From Calendula officinalis (Eukaryota > Streptophyta > Magnoliopsida > Asterales > Asteraceae), in the NCBI GenBank assembly GCA_963853835.1, contig OY970834.1:36983257-37047256 (forward strand): a stretch of DNA of 64,000 bases, read 5' to 3'. The translations under genes and the position numbers were made by a program. The notes under the pieces were generated by a model. That model was not told where the DNA came from. It did no database searches and was given only the letters and a program-made list of their open reading frames with translations. This document shows, in pieces, positions 10,431-22,119 of this stretch (positions within the stretch are counted from its first letter, which is position 1; the number at the start of each line of letters is the position of its first letter).

Positions 10431-13400
10431 TTACTTTTGGAAGGATCCGAATTGGTTTTGAGGACCACTAAGGCTAGAGAAGAAATCATCCATGTCTGTT
10501 GTCGTTGATGACGTGGCAAAACCCGTGGATTTACCAAGCCCGGATCCTGTGCCCATGGCTCTACCCATGTTCAAAGAATTTGGAACCCCTTTCTCCTTTT
10601 CCTCGGGTAGACCACCAACAATGCCCACATCACTTAGGTCTACCTTTTTTGCTGCATCACAAAAATTTATATTACAAATTCAAATTTATTTTAATGCATA
10701 TATAAATAAACCTCATAAACCATTTTATTCAAGTTTTAAATTATTATCAAAATAATATTGTTTACGTAATGATAATTAACACATTAATTCTTTTTTAAAA
10801 AATTAAAAAAAAAAGGAAAATAAGATACTTACGTCCGGTTATATTGAGATCAATTAATCCACGACTCAAAGAATCAGCCCAAACTCCAGATTTTACTTGA
10901 AAACCACCTTTCTTTAATGGAGATGGAGATGCAGAAGGAGCTTTAGAATTGGGGTTGTTTAAGCTGCTGCTACTATCCATAAAACTCTGTGTGGGCTCAG
11001 TAGATGCTGAATTAGTTTGAGAAGAAAACGAACCAAAAAAGTCAGAGTTATCAAAATTGTTCATCGGAACAGCAGCAAACGGGTCAACTGTTTGAGTTGA
11101 CTTTGGCATGGATTCTGAAGGTTTGATCTCGGGTTCCACTACTTGTTCAGAAGTCGCAAAAAAGTCAACAGCTGGTGAAACTGTAGAACTTGCGGGTGGA
11201 GATGCAAAAAGGTCAACAGCTGGTGTAACTGCAGAACTTGCAGGTGGAGATGCAAAAAGGTCAACTTTAGTCTGCAAAAAAAGGCCAAAATATTTATCAC
11301 TTCTGTATCCTAAAATTTTTTTTTTTTTAAAATTGAGAAAATATTATAAAATATGAATGGGTGATCCATATTGGTACTTATACTTCAGACGGGATAAGTG
11401 TTATAAAATAGCAAAATAAGCCATTTTTTCTTACCAAAACAGACATTAAAAGCTTACAATTACCAAAACGGACCAAGACCTAAATCACATTGCTCTTTTA
11501 TGACATTTTCCCATTAATTTTAATAATATTTATCTGAGAATTAAGTTGACCTGAGATCCAGATGTTGCCACATTTGTTGGTGCTGATACAAAATCAGCAT
11601 CAGCAAACAAGTCAACTTCTTCTGATTTGTTATTTCTCTGTGTGGGGCCCGGTGTTGGTGCAGTATCCAAAAGGTCTCCAATTAAACTTTGTCCAAACAA
11701 GTCCACTTGTTGAGAGCTTGCTTCTGCCAAACACAAAATAATTATAATTAGATGTATAAACCCTAAGAACTGTAAAACCAAATTAATCTTTGTCTAAACA
11801 TAGTGGAAAGCTTACTTGCATTTGATGTTCCTCGAGGGTCAAAATCGTCAAAATCATCATCATCATTGTTGTTATTTGATTGTGCGCTTACGTTTTGTGA
11901 TGGAATTGAGGGGTATTTATCTCCTGCATTTTTATTTGATTGTTTCGATGCACCAGCAGATGAAGAGTCTTGAATAGTGCTGAAATAAAAAATATCGCAT
12001 ACAAAATTATATAAAAACATTTTCTTATTTTCACCCAATTTCATCGTGAGAATGAAGATTTTATAATGAAATAATTGTTTTAAATTAATATATTATATTT
12101 TGTTACATATTCAATAAATACATAAAACTAAAGAAAATGTTAAGTATGTGAACAACTCAAAATAGAAACGTAAATTTTTGGATTAAATGAATTTCACTGA
12201 CAGTCTAATGAATGATACCTCATCAATGATGATGTTATAAATAATGTCTTTTATTATATACAAAAGTTTAGAGCTTTCAAATATTGCAGTTTATGAAAAC
12301 TATGCAAAATACGTAAGTCGTAACTTATAGTGCAAGTGAACTGTCTAAAAATCCTTCTTTATGTTTGTATTTAAGATCATTCAAAATTTCAAATACTGTA
12401 ATATATCAAAAAAACTATGCAAATTACGTAACTTGTGATGCAAGTAATAAAGTCAAACCTTCCATAACGAGATGTTGACTTTTTTGAAGAGCTCACTGTG
12501 GTAGTTGTAGTAGTAGTAGCATTACGCGGTTTATATTTACCAGGTTCAAATCTATCTTCATTTGATTGATCACTTTTTTTAAAACTATCTTTAAATGTTT
12601 CACCATCTCCTGAATTACCAAAACCACCAAATCTATCATTTTTTTTAAAGTTACTGCTGCTTAGTGAAGCTGATGAGCCTGATTTAAACGTTATTCCACT
12701 TGATGATAATCCAACGTACCTAATAATCATATTATTTAGTAAAAATTAAAGTAAATGATAATATCGGATTATCAGAGGTGGCGGGTTTGACCCGTTTACT
12801 AATGGACGGGTCGGGTTATGTATTATTACTTACTTGTCACGATTTGCAGCAGCTTTGTTTCTAGCTGATTGTATCTTATCTTTATCATTCAACAGAGCCA
12901 CTATATTCTCAACTTTTTTCCTCACATTAATTCCACTATCTTTTCCATTTGGTTCAACGTATTCGAAGCTCGAAAGTGACTTTTGGATTACAAGATCAAT
13001 TAGGAAAATTCAGATGAAGTTAGTTACTATTAACTAAAGATAATGATCCAGAAAATTGAGAAAAAAAAAGACATACAGAGATCTGGAAAGTATGTTCTAT
13101 GATGTCATCAACTGCCCGTTCTGACCCGTTTGCTACCAAATACTCTATCACAGCCAGTGCCTGAAATTAAATGTCTCAGAACTAAAGGGCCTCAGAAAAA
13201 AATTATATAAAAAAAAGGTTATATTTTGCCAAGAATAATAAAAGTACGTTATTGTTATAGATTATACAAAAAAAGTTAAAAAACAGTACCTTGTACACAT
13301 GACGCCAATTACGGTCAGTTTCAGTTAATCTGGCCCATAGAACATTCATAACCATCTGACATTCGGAGCTGGAATACATATCAAGTGAGCCAAAAGTCAT

Positions 13401-14427
13401 CTAATTCAGTAACAAAATTAAAAAAAAAAAAAGAAGATGAATATAATATTTGTAAATTTGTAATTACAAATTTTTAGTCGCTTGTGCAATCTCTGCCAAT
13501 GCAGTACCGTGTGGGCCCCAAGGTTCGTCATCAGTTGCATCTAATACCTGTGCCAATATTACTGAGGTTAAGCATTTGTCAAGTTAACCAATTGAGATTA
13601 ACTAAAAAAAGTAACACTAATCACTGTGGATGTTTCTGTATCGTGCTATTTTGAGAAAAAAAAATATAAATTAGAATTTGAGGTAATCACAACCTGATAA
13701 ATTCAGAAAAAAACTAATTATCAGGAGCATGGCCATTGATCCATCAGTTATACTACTACACAAATTCATCCAGAACTCGCACAATTATCCTTAAATTCAT
13801 GATATAACATGCTTAGCATCAAAGAATGTGTTTGGAATCAAGCTTATTACTCCTTTTCATTTTTCAAAACTAGAAACAAATTTTCAGTTTTAGAAACTTG
13901 ATCTGTGAAATACTTAATCCTAACATGCCTAATAACTGTTCAAATTCAGAAGTAATACGAATTTCCTTGCTTTAACACCAACAGTATTCTATTTTAGTAT
14001 CTGTAATGAAAATTAATCCAGGCACGAATCATCTTCTCAAAATGTTCAATTTCAAAGTTAAAAAGTTACTTTTTTGTTGCAGGAAAGCATTTCTAGTCAT
14101 CCGATTTATCATTTCCCTACCACAGTGAATCCATATCAACCCTAAATCTAGAAATTTAAGTAACCGATTGCACAAAATGCTCATAATTTACATATACACT
14201 TTCGTTGCTAATAGCTACAATCACAAAATTAAAGCAACAATTGGAAGCTATTACCTTCTGTTCAATCTCAGGAACCTTCAAAACTTTCAAATTCACCTCT
14301 CTTTTTCTGCAATTGGCAAGACTCAAACGAATGTTGATAAGAAAACCAAAAAACAACATCCAATCTTTAAAAAAAGTAGAGCTTACATCTCACGAACAGT
14401 TTGATCGAACACCTTCATGAAATCCAT
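10431..14427 (-). CDS. EPSIN1: Epsin-type clathrin adaptor with ENTH domain (EPSIN1-like)
   Basis: Eleven exons on the minus strand: 14387-14427, 14255-14306, 13468-13547, 13290-13368, 13077-13160, 12834-12979, 12459-12719, 11816-11979, 11551-11723, 10833-11271, 10431-10651. All introns are GT-AG and every junction keeps frame, giving 579 aa (AtEPSIN1 is about 560). Residues 1 to about 150 are the ENTH domain (MDFMKVFDQTVRE, DEPWGPHGTALAEIAQ, SECQMVMNVLWARL, VENIVALLNDKDKI). The rest is Ser/Asn/Asp-rich and disordered, with clathrin- and adaptor-binding motifs: an acidic DDDFDDFDPRG block, several VDLF boxes (about residues 310, 335 and 363-395) and VDPFAAV. The C terminus GVWADSLSRGLIDLNI then DDFFSSL is typical. 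Plant EPSIN1 binds clathrin and gamma-adaptin/AP-1 at the Golgi and trans-Golgi network and helps vacuolar protein sorting. That function is assigned by homology. The donor of the exon-9 intron (GTCAAC) and of exon 7 (GTTTGA) are weak. Confidence 0.93.
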
Positions 14428-14595
14428 CTTTGATCTGTAACCAAGAATGAAGAATTGGGATTTTGTTATTATACGAAAATGGATCTACGATGAATCGTTT
14501 CGGTACCTTAGAGCCGATAATCAGGGGAGAGATGAATAGTCATAGATCTGTATAACGAATTTTTGTTAAAGAAAACATATTGAAAATAATAGTTT

Positions 14596-15814
14596 GAGTA
14601 AATTACTGTTGTTTCTGTGGTTTATCCGATTCTGCGTTTTTGTTCCTGTGGTTTTTTTTCTGTTTTTTTGTCCCTGAACTATGCCAAATTCCGTTTTTTT
14701 GTCCTTCCGTCCACCTTCCGTTTGAATTCAGCCGTTAACTTACATCATGTGCCAAGCACATGAGGGTATCTCTGTCTTTTTCCTCAAATCAATTGTACCA
14801 TGTGCTTTTAAAGTCTGGACATTCATTTTTACTTTTAATTTAAAAAAAACATCAGTCTTCATCATCTTCAAACATTGACATTCAAACTAAAAAAAACATC
14901 ACAGTCTTTGATCAACCATCCATCTTCAAACTAATAGGAGTAATAAAGAAATGAAACTCAAGATCTACAAAATCAAACCTCACAGTTCTTCAACACTCGA
15001 CATTTTTTCTGTTTACTTGTTATCGAAACCATCACACATCATCACCTCTGGCGATCTTCAGCAATTTCTTAAAGATTTCTTGACTTCGATTTGGGGATGT
15101 CTCCTCCGTAAAAAACGCCGTCGTGTTCGTAAGAAAGGGTTGTATAATGTTTGATATCTGAGGTTAGTTAATCACTTAGATGAGTGATTCGTATGTGTAG
15201 CTGTTTTAGATATCAAATAACAAAAATCAATTTGTGGGATTTCTCATTTGTGATTTAAGAATTAGGGTTCTTTAAACTTAGTGAAAGAGATGAAGAGGTA
15301 AATCACAAAATCAAAAACCCAAATTCTGAAAGTGTTGCAGGTTGATTCCGAGATCTGTTGCAGATCTGGAAATTTGGAAGTTTCTCCCTAGATCTAGCAA
15401 CCACGACCGCCACTTGATTCCGAGATCTGTTTTTTTTTTTCCTTCATTTTGGGTTTGTTTCTACATAATCTCCACCATGCTTCTTCATTCTGGGTTTGTT
15501 TATTATGAAGAATTGGTTTGTGATTTTGATTTTGAAGATGAAGATGAAGAAAGAAGATGAAGAAATTAGGGTTCATTCAAGGATGAAGATGAAGAAATAA
15601 AATAAATGAAAATTTTAAAAATTGTAAAATGACCAAAATGCCCTCATGTTTTCAGCACGTGAGGGCTTTAACGGCTGAATTCAAACGGAAGGTGGACGGA
15701 AGGACAAAAAAACGGAATTTGACATAGTTCGGGGACAAAAAAAGGAAAAAAAAAACCACAGGGACAAAAACACAGAATCAGGTAAACCACAGGGACAAAA
15801 ACAGTAATGTACTC
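14596..15814. mobile_element. Mutator-like nonautonomous element, about 190-bp TIRs
   Basis: 1219 bp, starting GAGTAAATTACTGTT and ending in the imperfect inverse, with about 190-bp terminal inverted repeats rich in 'TTTTTGTCC' and 'CTTCCGTCCACCTTCCG'. Perfect 9-bp target duplication TAATAGTTT (14587-14595, 15815-15823). The interior (about 14800-15620) holds a 67-codon ATG frame at 14951-15154 with a basic C terminus (RKKRRRVRKKG) and an acidic GAA/GAT run near 15530-15590. These could be captured host fragments (Pack-MULE) but I do not recognise them. It lies about 170 bp upstream of the EPSIN1 start codon and may affect that promoter. Confidence 0.88.
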
Positions 15815-15823
15815 TAATAGTTT

Positions 15824-16025
15824 TGTTTGTATCATTTTAAAACTTGTAATTATTTCTATATTTTTTCAAAACTCATAAATAATTTTTATATTATTATAAC
15901 AGGTTATATATTCTAGGTAGTTCACATTTAAAACATAGTTCCAAGAGATAAATCCTAATTATTGGATTAAAAAATCTCTTAACAACCACTATCATCAAAT
16001 AACATGTAATTCAATATACAACAAC
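15824..16025. other. Short AT-rich spacer
   Basis: No feature seen between the MULE and the GC-rich repeat. Confidence 0.4.
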
Positions 16026-16330
16026 CACCGGTCACCACCACCATCGTCGGCCACTGCCACCACCGACCACCGCCGGCCGCTGCCGCCTTCGGCCGCCGCA
16101 ATCACATGTTATTGATAGCAGCCGACGGTGGCGAGGGGATGCCGGTTGTGGAGACGGTGGCCGACAGAGGTTGGTGGTGGTGGTCGGCGGTGTTGAATCA
16201 CATGTGATTTAATACACATGGCTGGTGGTGGTCGGCGGTGTGCAATCACATGTGATTTTATACACATGGGTGGTTGTGGTGTTGATGCATTGAATCACGT
16301 GTGATAGTGGTGGTTGTGGTCTAGAGTTGA
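16026..16330. repeat. GC-rich repeat with CCACCACC/GGTGGTGG arms
   Basis: A sharp GC-rich island in AT-rich DNA. The left part is ACC/GCC-rich (CGGCCACTGCCACCACCG), the right part GGT/GGC-rich (GGTGGTGGTCGGCGGTG), so the region is an imperfect inverted repeat. The right part has two to three direct copies of a roughly 60-bp unit containing AATCACATGTGAT and ACACATGG. Its origin is unknown. It could be a degenerate Pro/Gly-rich coding remnant or a MITE core. Confidence 0.55.
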
Positions 16331-17825
16331 TTGATCTAAAAACTGAAATTAGTTCCCAATGATTTTACAATAAAGATATATTACCTTGAACGTTTGTCTT
16401 TTAACATTTAAAACCCACATTTATTTAAAACCTTATTTTGATATTTATTAAATAATCATAGTATCAATAATCACTTTAATCAAATCCCTTTGGGGGCTGA
16501 GTTTGTCCGCTTATACGGAGCTCGAACTCGGGGTGCTCGCTGAAAAATTGCGAGTAGGCTTCCGTTATTTCATTTGCCGTTTCCAAAAAAATCAGATTCA
16601 TTTATTTATGGAGTTATTATATTATATTACCATTATTCATTTATTTATGGAGTTATTATATTATATGACTAAATGTCCAAGGTTTTTGGTTTTGAAACAA
16701 ATCGACTTTCAAGTTCCAAATTTTACACCTTCTACTTGGTGTCATGATCTCTCTCAAACTCAACCTCGATTACGGGGAACTCGAAAAATGACCCACAACA
16801 GAAACCTACAAGAACAAGAGATGATTCATGTTATCTAATAGATTAAAAAAGATCTCACGGCACATAAGACTATGATTTCACTCAAATCTCACTAACAAGT
16901 AACAGCTGCAAACTTCCCTTTGCACATTCCAACTCGTCAAACCTGCAAATGGGCCATGAGCAGCTACTGGGCCACTTGACCATCAAAAACTAGAAAAGTA
17001 AATACTCCAATTTGCAAGAAAAACACTTAAACCTACTTGGATCATTAACATAGCTAAAACTTTTTCTACCCAAAATATAATCCTACACATTTGAAAACTG
17101 AAGGAGAAGAGCTCATGAACTCCATTGTTTCGTTATTTGTGTTAGTACTCATGTTGTATACTATTTGTACTGCTTTGTATGTTTAAAGGGGTTTTTTTTT
17201 TCATAAAAAGGTATTTTCATTTATAATGAGCTACCGCGTGTTGGTTGAGTTTTTTGCTCGTGATGTACGTGATCTAACTATTGTCGTGGCGTTTTCAGAG
17301 GTAAGAATTAAACTCGTGACCTCTAAGAAATCATTTGGACGTCTTTACCATTGGGTTCTTTTTTTTGTGTTTTGAGGTATTGATTTCACTACTTGCATTA
17401 AGAAGGAGCCATCAAGTTTATTGTGATAATTATAATGAAACCCAGAAAAATCCAAAAGAATATGAAAGAAAAAATAATAAAAACCTTTTTATAAATGATT
17501 TTAACGACCTTAATTAATTTGTTAGTAAAATAATTAATACATCACTACAAACTATTAATATATAGCACAACACCATAGGCCAAGAATATGATAAATTATG
17601 ACAAATGAAGCTTTTAGTTCCATTAAATTTATTAATTTCACTTATATAAATCCGAATCAACAAAAATTTAAAGTACACAACCTACAAATGCTTAACATCC
17701 ATGGTGCACTCGTTGTTTGAGGTTCTATGTCTCAGTCGATACTAGGGGTTGGGGTCGGTGCAGGTACTTGTAGCTTGCTTGCCCGTATACAAATACAATG
17801 ATGGTTAATGCATAATGGAATCAAA
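16331..17825. other. Intergenic, no gene recognised
   Basis: AT-rich. A tandem duplication of about 39 bp (ATTCATTTATTTATGGAG...) occurs at 16596-16673. 17225-17330 may be a degraded tRNA-derived repeat in reverse (GGTCACGAGTTTAATTC on the minus strand resembles a B box). Nothing else seen. Confidence 0.4.
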
Positions 17826-18541
17826 CTTTCACGTGAACCTAAAGTTCTTAGTTGTACCTCTACACTACAAGGAATCAAACTCGATATTTTGTTTAAATGT
17901 AATGTAAATCTTTTTATTTCATTCTCATACTTATAAAACACTAGTTATTTTTAGAGTAAATTACATGGATGGTCCTTTAGGTTTAACGCAAATTTCATCA
18001 ATGGTCATTTAGTTTCAAAAATTACACCGATGGTCCTTATTTTTGAAAGGTTTTTCACCGATGGTCCTTTACCAGAATGTCCGTTTAGTTTTCAAGTTAA
18101 CTAACATCACATGTGATGCACTTGGGGGTATTTTGGTAAAATTTTGAAACTAAAGGACCATTGGTGAAATTTTCTATAAACCTAAAGGACCATCCGTGTA
18201 ATTTAAATGAGAAGGGGAAAGACAAATTGACCAAAATACCCTCAAGTGCATCACATGTGATGTTAGTTAACTTGAAAAATAAACGTACATTTCGGTAAAG
18301 GACCATCGGTGAAAAATCTTTCAAAAATAAGGACTATCGGTGTAATTTTTTAAACTAAAGGACCATTGATGAAATTTGCTATAAACCTAAAGGACCATCC
18401 ATGTAATTTACTCTAAAAATAACTAGTGTTTTATAAGTATGAGAATGAAATAAAAAGATTTACATTACATTTAAACAAAATATCGAGTTTGATTCCTTGT
18501 AGTGTAGAGGTACAACTAAGAACTTTAGGTTCACGTGAAAG
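17826..18541. repeat. 716-bp palindrome: MITE plus inverted copies of its flank
   Basis: Left arm 17826-18136 and right arm 18231-18541 are inverted copies of equal length (311 bp) around a 94-bp centre. The outer 128 bp of each arm (17826-17953, 18414-18541), outside the MITE, are identical base for base. The inner 183 bp, inside the MITE, differ at roughly a dozen positions. A transcript would form a long near-perfect duplex. Confidence 0.9.
17954..18413. mobile_element. Foldback MITE, Mutator-like, second copy
   Basis: 460 bp, same family as 4053-4513 (461 bp), with GAGTAAATTACATGGATGGT ends and GGTCCTTTA motifs. The expected direct 9-bp target duplication is missing: the left flank is TTATTTTTA and the right flank is its reverse complement TAAAAATAA, because the flank itself is inverted-duplicated. 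Confidence 0.85.
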
Positions 18542-18873
18542 GACAACGGTGTTGAATAAATGAATAGTAAGATAAGTAAAAAAGTTTAATAGAAATAATA
18601 CCATATTTTCTTTCTTCATTTTGAATTGGCCTGTTTTTTTATCTGTTTGGTAATCGTCTTATATGTACAATTGTGTTTGTAAATAGTCAGCGTCTTTTGA
18701 TAATACAGAAGTATTGTTATCCACTAGATTTTTAAATCACACTATTAAGACTTCAAACAACAATAACGTAACGATGACTTTGCATCATCTAATTAAGAAT
18801 GATACGAACATTTGATTATTATAGGTTTCCATTGTATATCATTTGGGTATACCAAAGGCATGTAGCCTACTGG

Positions 18874-19687
18874 TAGGTCTGTAAACGAATCGAACGAACA
18901 CGAACGAGGCCTTGTTCGTGTTCGTTTGTTAAGGAAAAAATGTGTTCGTAAACGGTTGACGAACACTTATCGAAGGGATTTTTGTGTTCGTGTTCGTTTG
19001 TTAAAAAAATTTAGTGTTCACGAACGGTTCATGAACGAGCGTAACAAACACAAACGAACATAAACAAACACAAACGTATACAAAACAAACACAAACAAAC
19101 ACAAACGTACACAAACGAATATAAACAAACACAAACGTACACAAACGAACATAAACAAACACAAACGGACATAAACGAACAAAGTGCAGGAAAACATGTT
19201 TCTACCATTTCCAAAACTACATTAGGCCGGGATATCAAAAACATAAGTTGCATAACTGAAAACATGAACAACTCAAGATTGTTAATTCTAAACAAGTAAT
19301 GGAGATCTAGGGTTGTGAGTTTCTAAACGAATTGATCAAGAAAGTCTAAACCTAAGGGTTTTATATATTTACATTTATTATTTTAATTATAACTAATCAA
19401 TATTATGAATACTATTTTATATTTAATTCAAGAATAAACGAACACGAACACTAACAAATGAACGTAAACAAACGAACACGAACAGATGTTCACGAACGTA
19501 TGCTCACGAACGCATGTTCACGAACGTAAACGAACGAACGGGCATTTGTTCGTGTTCGTTTGTTTAACTAAACGAACACAAATTCTTGTTCGTGTTCGTT
19601 ATTTTAGCTAAACGAACGAACATAAACGAACTCCCGCCGAACGGTTCACGAACGGTTCGTTGAACGTTCGGTTCGTTTACAGGGCTA
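18874..19687. mobile_element. hAT-like MITE with CGAACGAAC repeats
   Basis: 814 bp with imperfect TIRs TAGGTCTGTAAACGAAT and (inverted) TAGCCCTGTAAACGAAC. Both ends are filled with CGAACACGAACG and TGTTCGTGTTCG repeats. 19040-19180 is a degenerate tandem of ACAAACACAAACGTA-like units. The 8-bp flanks CCTACTGG and CTTACTGA match at 6 of 8 positions. It seems inserted in an older tRNA-like SINE: GTAGCCTACTGG lies before it and GAGTTCAAATTCC after it (about 19745). Confidence 0.75.
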
Positions 19688-19820
19688 CTTACTGATATTA
19701 CTATAAGGTGTAAATTATTGTCTATGACCTGTACGTCATGTCTCATGAGTTCAAATTCCACTATGATCAAAGAGTACTTCCCACGATTCCGGTGAGTATA
19801 CTTCAATTCATCGATAAGAG

Positions 19821-20345
19821 TAGGGGTGGCAATTCAGGTCGGGTTCGGGTTGGCGGGTCAGAAACATTCAACCCGAAAACGACCTGTTTATATAAACGGG
19901 TCAGATATCTCAACCCTAACCTGTTTAACTTCAACCCAAACCTAACCCATATAACTCATTTAATAAAACGGGTTATCAGGTCAAACAAGTTAAACGGATC
20001 AAACATGTCAAAATATTGTTATTATTACACAAATTTATAACAGAATACTAAACACCAAATTACTAAGTAACATTTTTAATTTTTATCTAACAATTAATTA
20101 CGTTTTAACTAGTAAACTATATATTAAGTATAAATATATATTTTAAAATGTATTTTAATAATTAAACGGGTTGGCGGGTTGACCCATTTAAAATTATCAT
20201 TGACCCGAACCTAACCTGTTTAATAAACGGGTCAGCTGACTCAATCCGAGACTGACCCAATTATTTTTTACCCCAACTCAAACCTGTTTATTTTCGTGTC
20301 GGTTTCAGGTCGAGTTTCATGTCGGGTCAGAAATTGCCACTCCTA
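19821..20345. mobile_element. hAT-type MITE, complete
   Basis: 525 bp with TIRs TAGGGGTGGCAATTC and (inverted) TAGGAGTGGCAATTT, flanked by a perfect 8-bp target duplication GATAAGAG (19813-19820, 20346-20353). GGGTCGGGTT-like motifs fill both ends and the core is AT-rich. The fragment at 1-312 belongs to the same family. Confidence 0.9.
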
Positions 20346-20353
20346 GATAAGAG

Positions 20354-21006
20354 TAGTTTAAGTGCTTTTCATAAAATAAAAATTTGGGAGTTCTTTTGCA
20401 TCTTTCCGTTATTAAATAACAATATTTTTATTAAAAGACAATGACACGAATTTAATCCTAACCTCTGACTAGCTTTTTTATATAATTATGTTGTTTCAAA
20501 AATATGATACATAGTAGCTTAGTTAATAAAGACAAAATAAACAATACTCTTACTAAATTCTTATTCCCTATGGCTAATTTAAATGTCCATCATACTATTT
20601 TTATTTTTTTAGTTTTATCCCAAAATAAGTATCATTTTCAATTACAACTAACCATATCATTTTTAAGAGCACCATGTGTGGAGGATTGTTCCTTCATAGT
20701 CAACATCATATGGGAATAAGTTGTTAAGTGATGACCACGGTTCTAAAAGATGCGTCTTGATGATATCAGTTAGTGGTTTAGTGGTTGAGTCACTTGAGTG
20801 AACCACACATGATATTTAAACCGGGTAAATACAAGATTTTATCTAGAGGATACTTATTTTGAGATAAGAGAGAATGCAAGTTTATTAGGCTGTAGTTATG
20901 TCTAACTTTCGCATAATACTTTGAATTCAAATACTTAGTAGTTGAGCTCAGTTTATTAACTTGAATACTAACAATATGCATTATCGAAAATTTTCTACCA
21001 TGCACA
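20354..21006. other. Spacer before the copia element
   Basis: AT-rich, no gene or recognised repeat. Contains a short ATG frame at 20566-20719 with no features. Confidence 0.4.
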
Positions 21007-21011
21007 TAACA

Positions 21012-21274
21012 TGAGAGATCTAATGTGATTGAATTCAAGCTAATCCATGGTGATTTGATCAAAGTTGAAGAATCAAAGTGTGTGTTTAGTGTGTGTGTTC
21101 TTGAGAGAGAATGAAGAAGGGAAGAGGGCTTTCAAAATATTAATGCATTGAAAGTGTGGGAAAGCATACATCCAAAGACAAACATACAACATTATATACT
21201 CCTCGCCACTTAACAAAGGTAAAGTTAACTAACGGACTTAAAGGTCAAAATCTATTACAGAAATAGTCCTAATA
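21012..21274 (-). repeat. Copia 3' LTR
   Basis: 263 bp. Its 5' end on the minus strand is TATTAGGACT where the other LTR has TGTTAGGACT, so the terminal TG is mutated to TA. It ends in CTCTCA. Confidence 0.93.
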
Positions 21275-21288
21275 ATCTCCCCCTTTTT
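21275..21288 (-). other. Copia polypurine tract
   Basis: AAAAAGGGGGAGAT on the minus strand, directly next to the 3' LTR, is the expected primer site for plus-strand DNA synthesis. Confidence 0.85.
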
Positions 21289-22119
21289 GATCTTTAATAC
21301 ATCATCCCAGTCTTCAATCTTCAGATTCTTGTTATCATCTATCTTTGGCAAGAAAATGTTTTTCTGTATTTCAAGAACAAAACATTTGCAGAAATCTGGA
21401 AGTTTAAGATACTCAAAGAGGATATGTTTTTCGTTGATAATGTTTGAGTGAGGAAATCCTATAACTTATTTACTAAAGATTTGAAAATTTTGGGAAATGG
21501 AATATCAGTTAAGTAAGGATTTGCTGGGATTTCAGATAATGGAGAGGTTGTTTTTAGAATTTTGTGGTAGAGGATTATATTGAGGATAGAATGATAATGT
21601 TTTTGAATGATTTGTCAGTTAAAGTAAGTTTCGGATGTGTGTGTATGAATGTTTGTATATAGGAAAGAATGATATGTACATTTAAAATTTGGATGAATGT
21701 GGATAATTTGTATTTTGTATGGAACAAAAGATTTGAACAGTTAAGCTTTTGTATGGATATGGTTGTTTATGAAATTTGGAAAGAATGATTTTGTACGGTT
21801 AAGTTTTTAGATGTGTGTGTTTGGTTTGGTAAAAATGATTTGTACAATTAAGTTTTGAATTGAATTGGTTGAGATTTTTGGAGAGAGATTTATTCAGATG
21901 AATCGGTTTCATTGTTCTTCTTCACTTGTTTTTCCATTTAGTACACTGATTATCATTTTCTCTTTCTCTTAATCACTTGATATAAACTCGGTATTTGCAC
22001 AATTTCTTAGTCATTTCTCCCCCTCATGAGGATCATAAACAGGGTCCTCATGATAATGATGAAAATTTTGCTTCGAGGAAACCAATCTTGGAGAAAAATA
22101 TTTGAAAAATGTAGAATAG

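Noticed and set aside
19029..19295. Cys/Val-rich frame on the minus strand
   Set aside because: It is a translation of ACAAACACAAACG repeats inside a hAT-like MITE.
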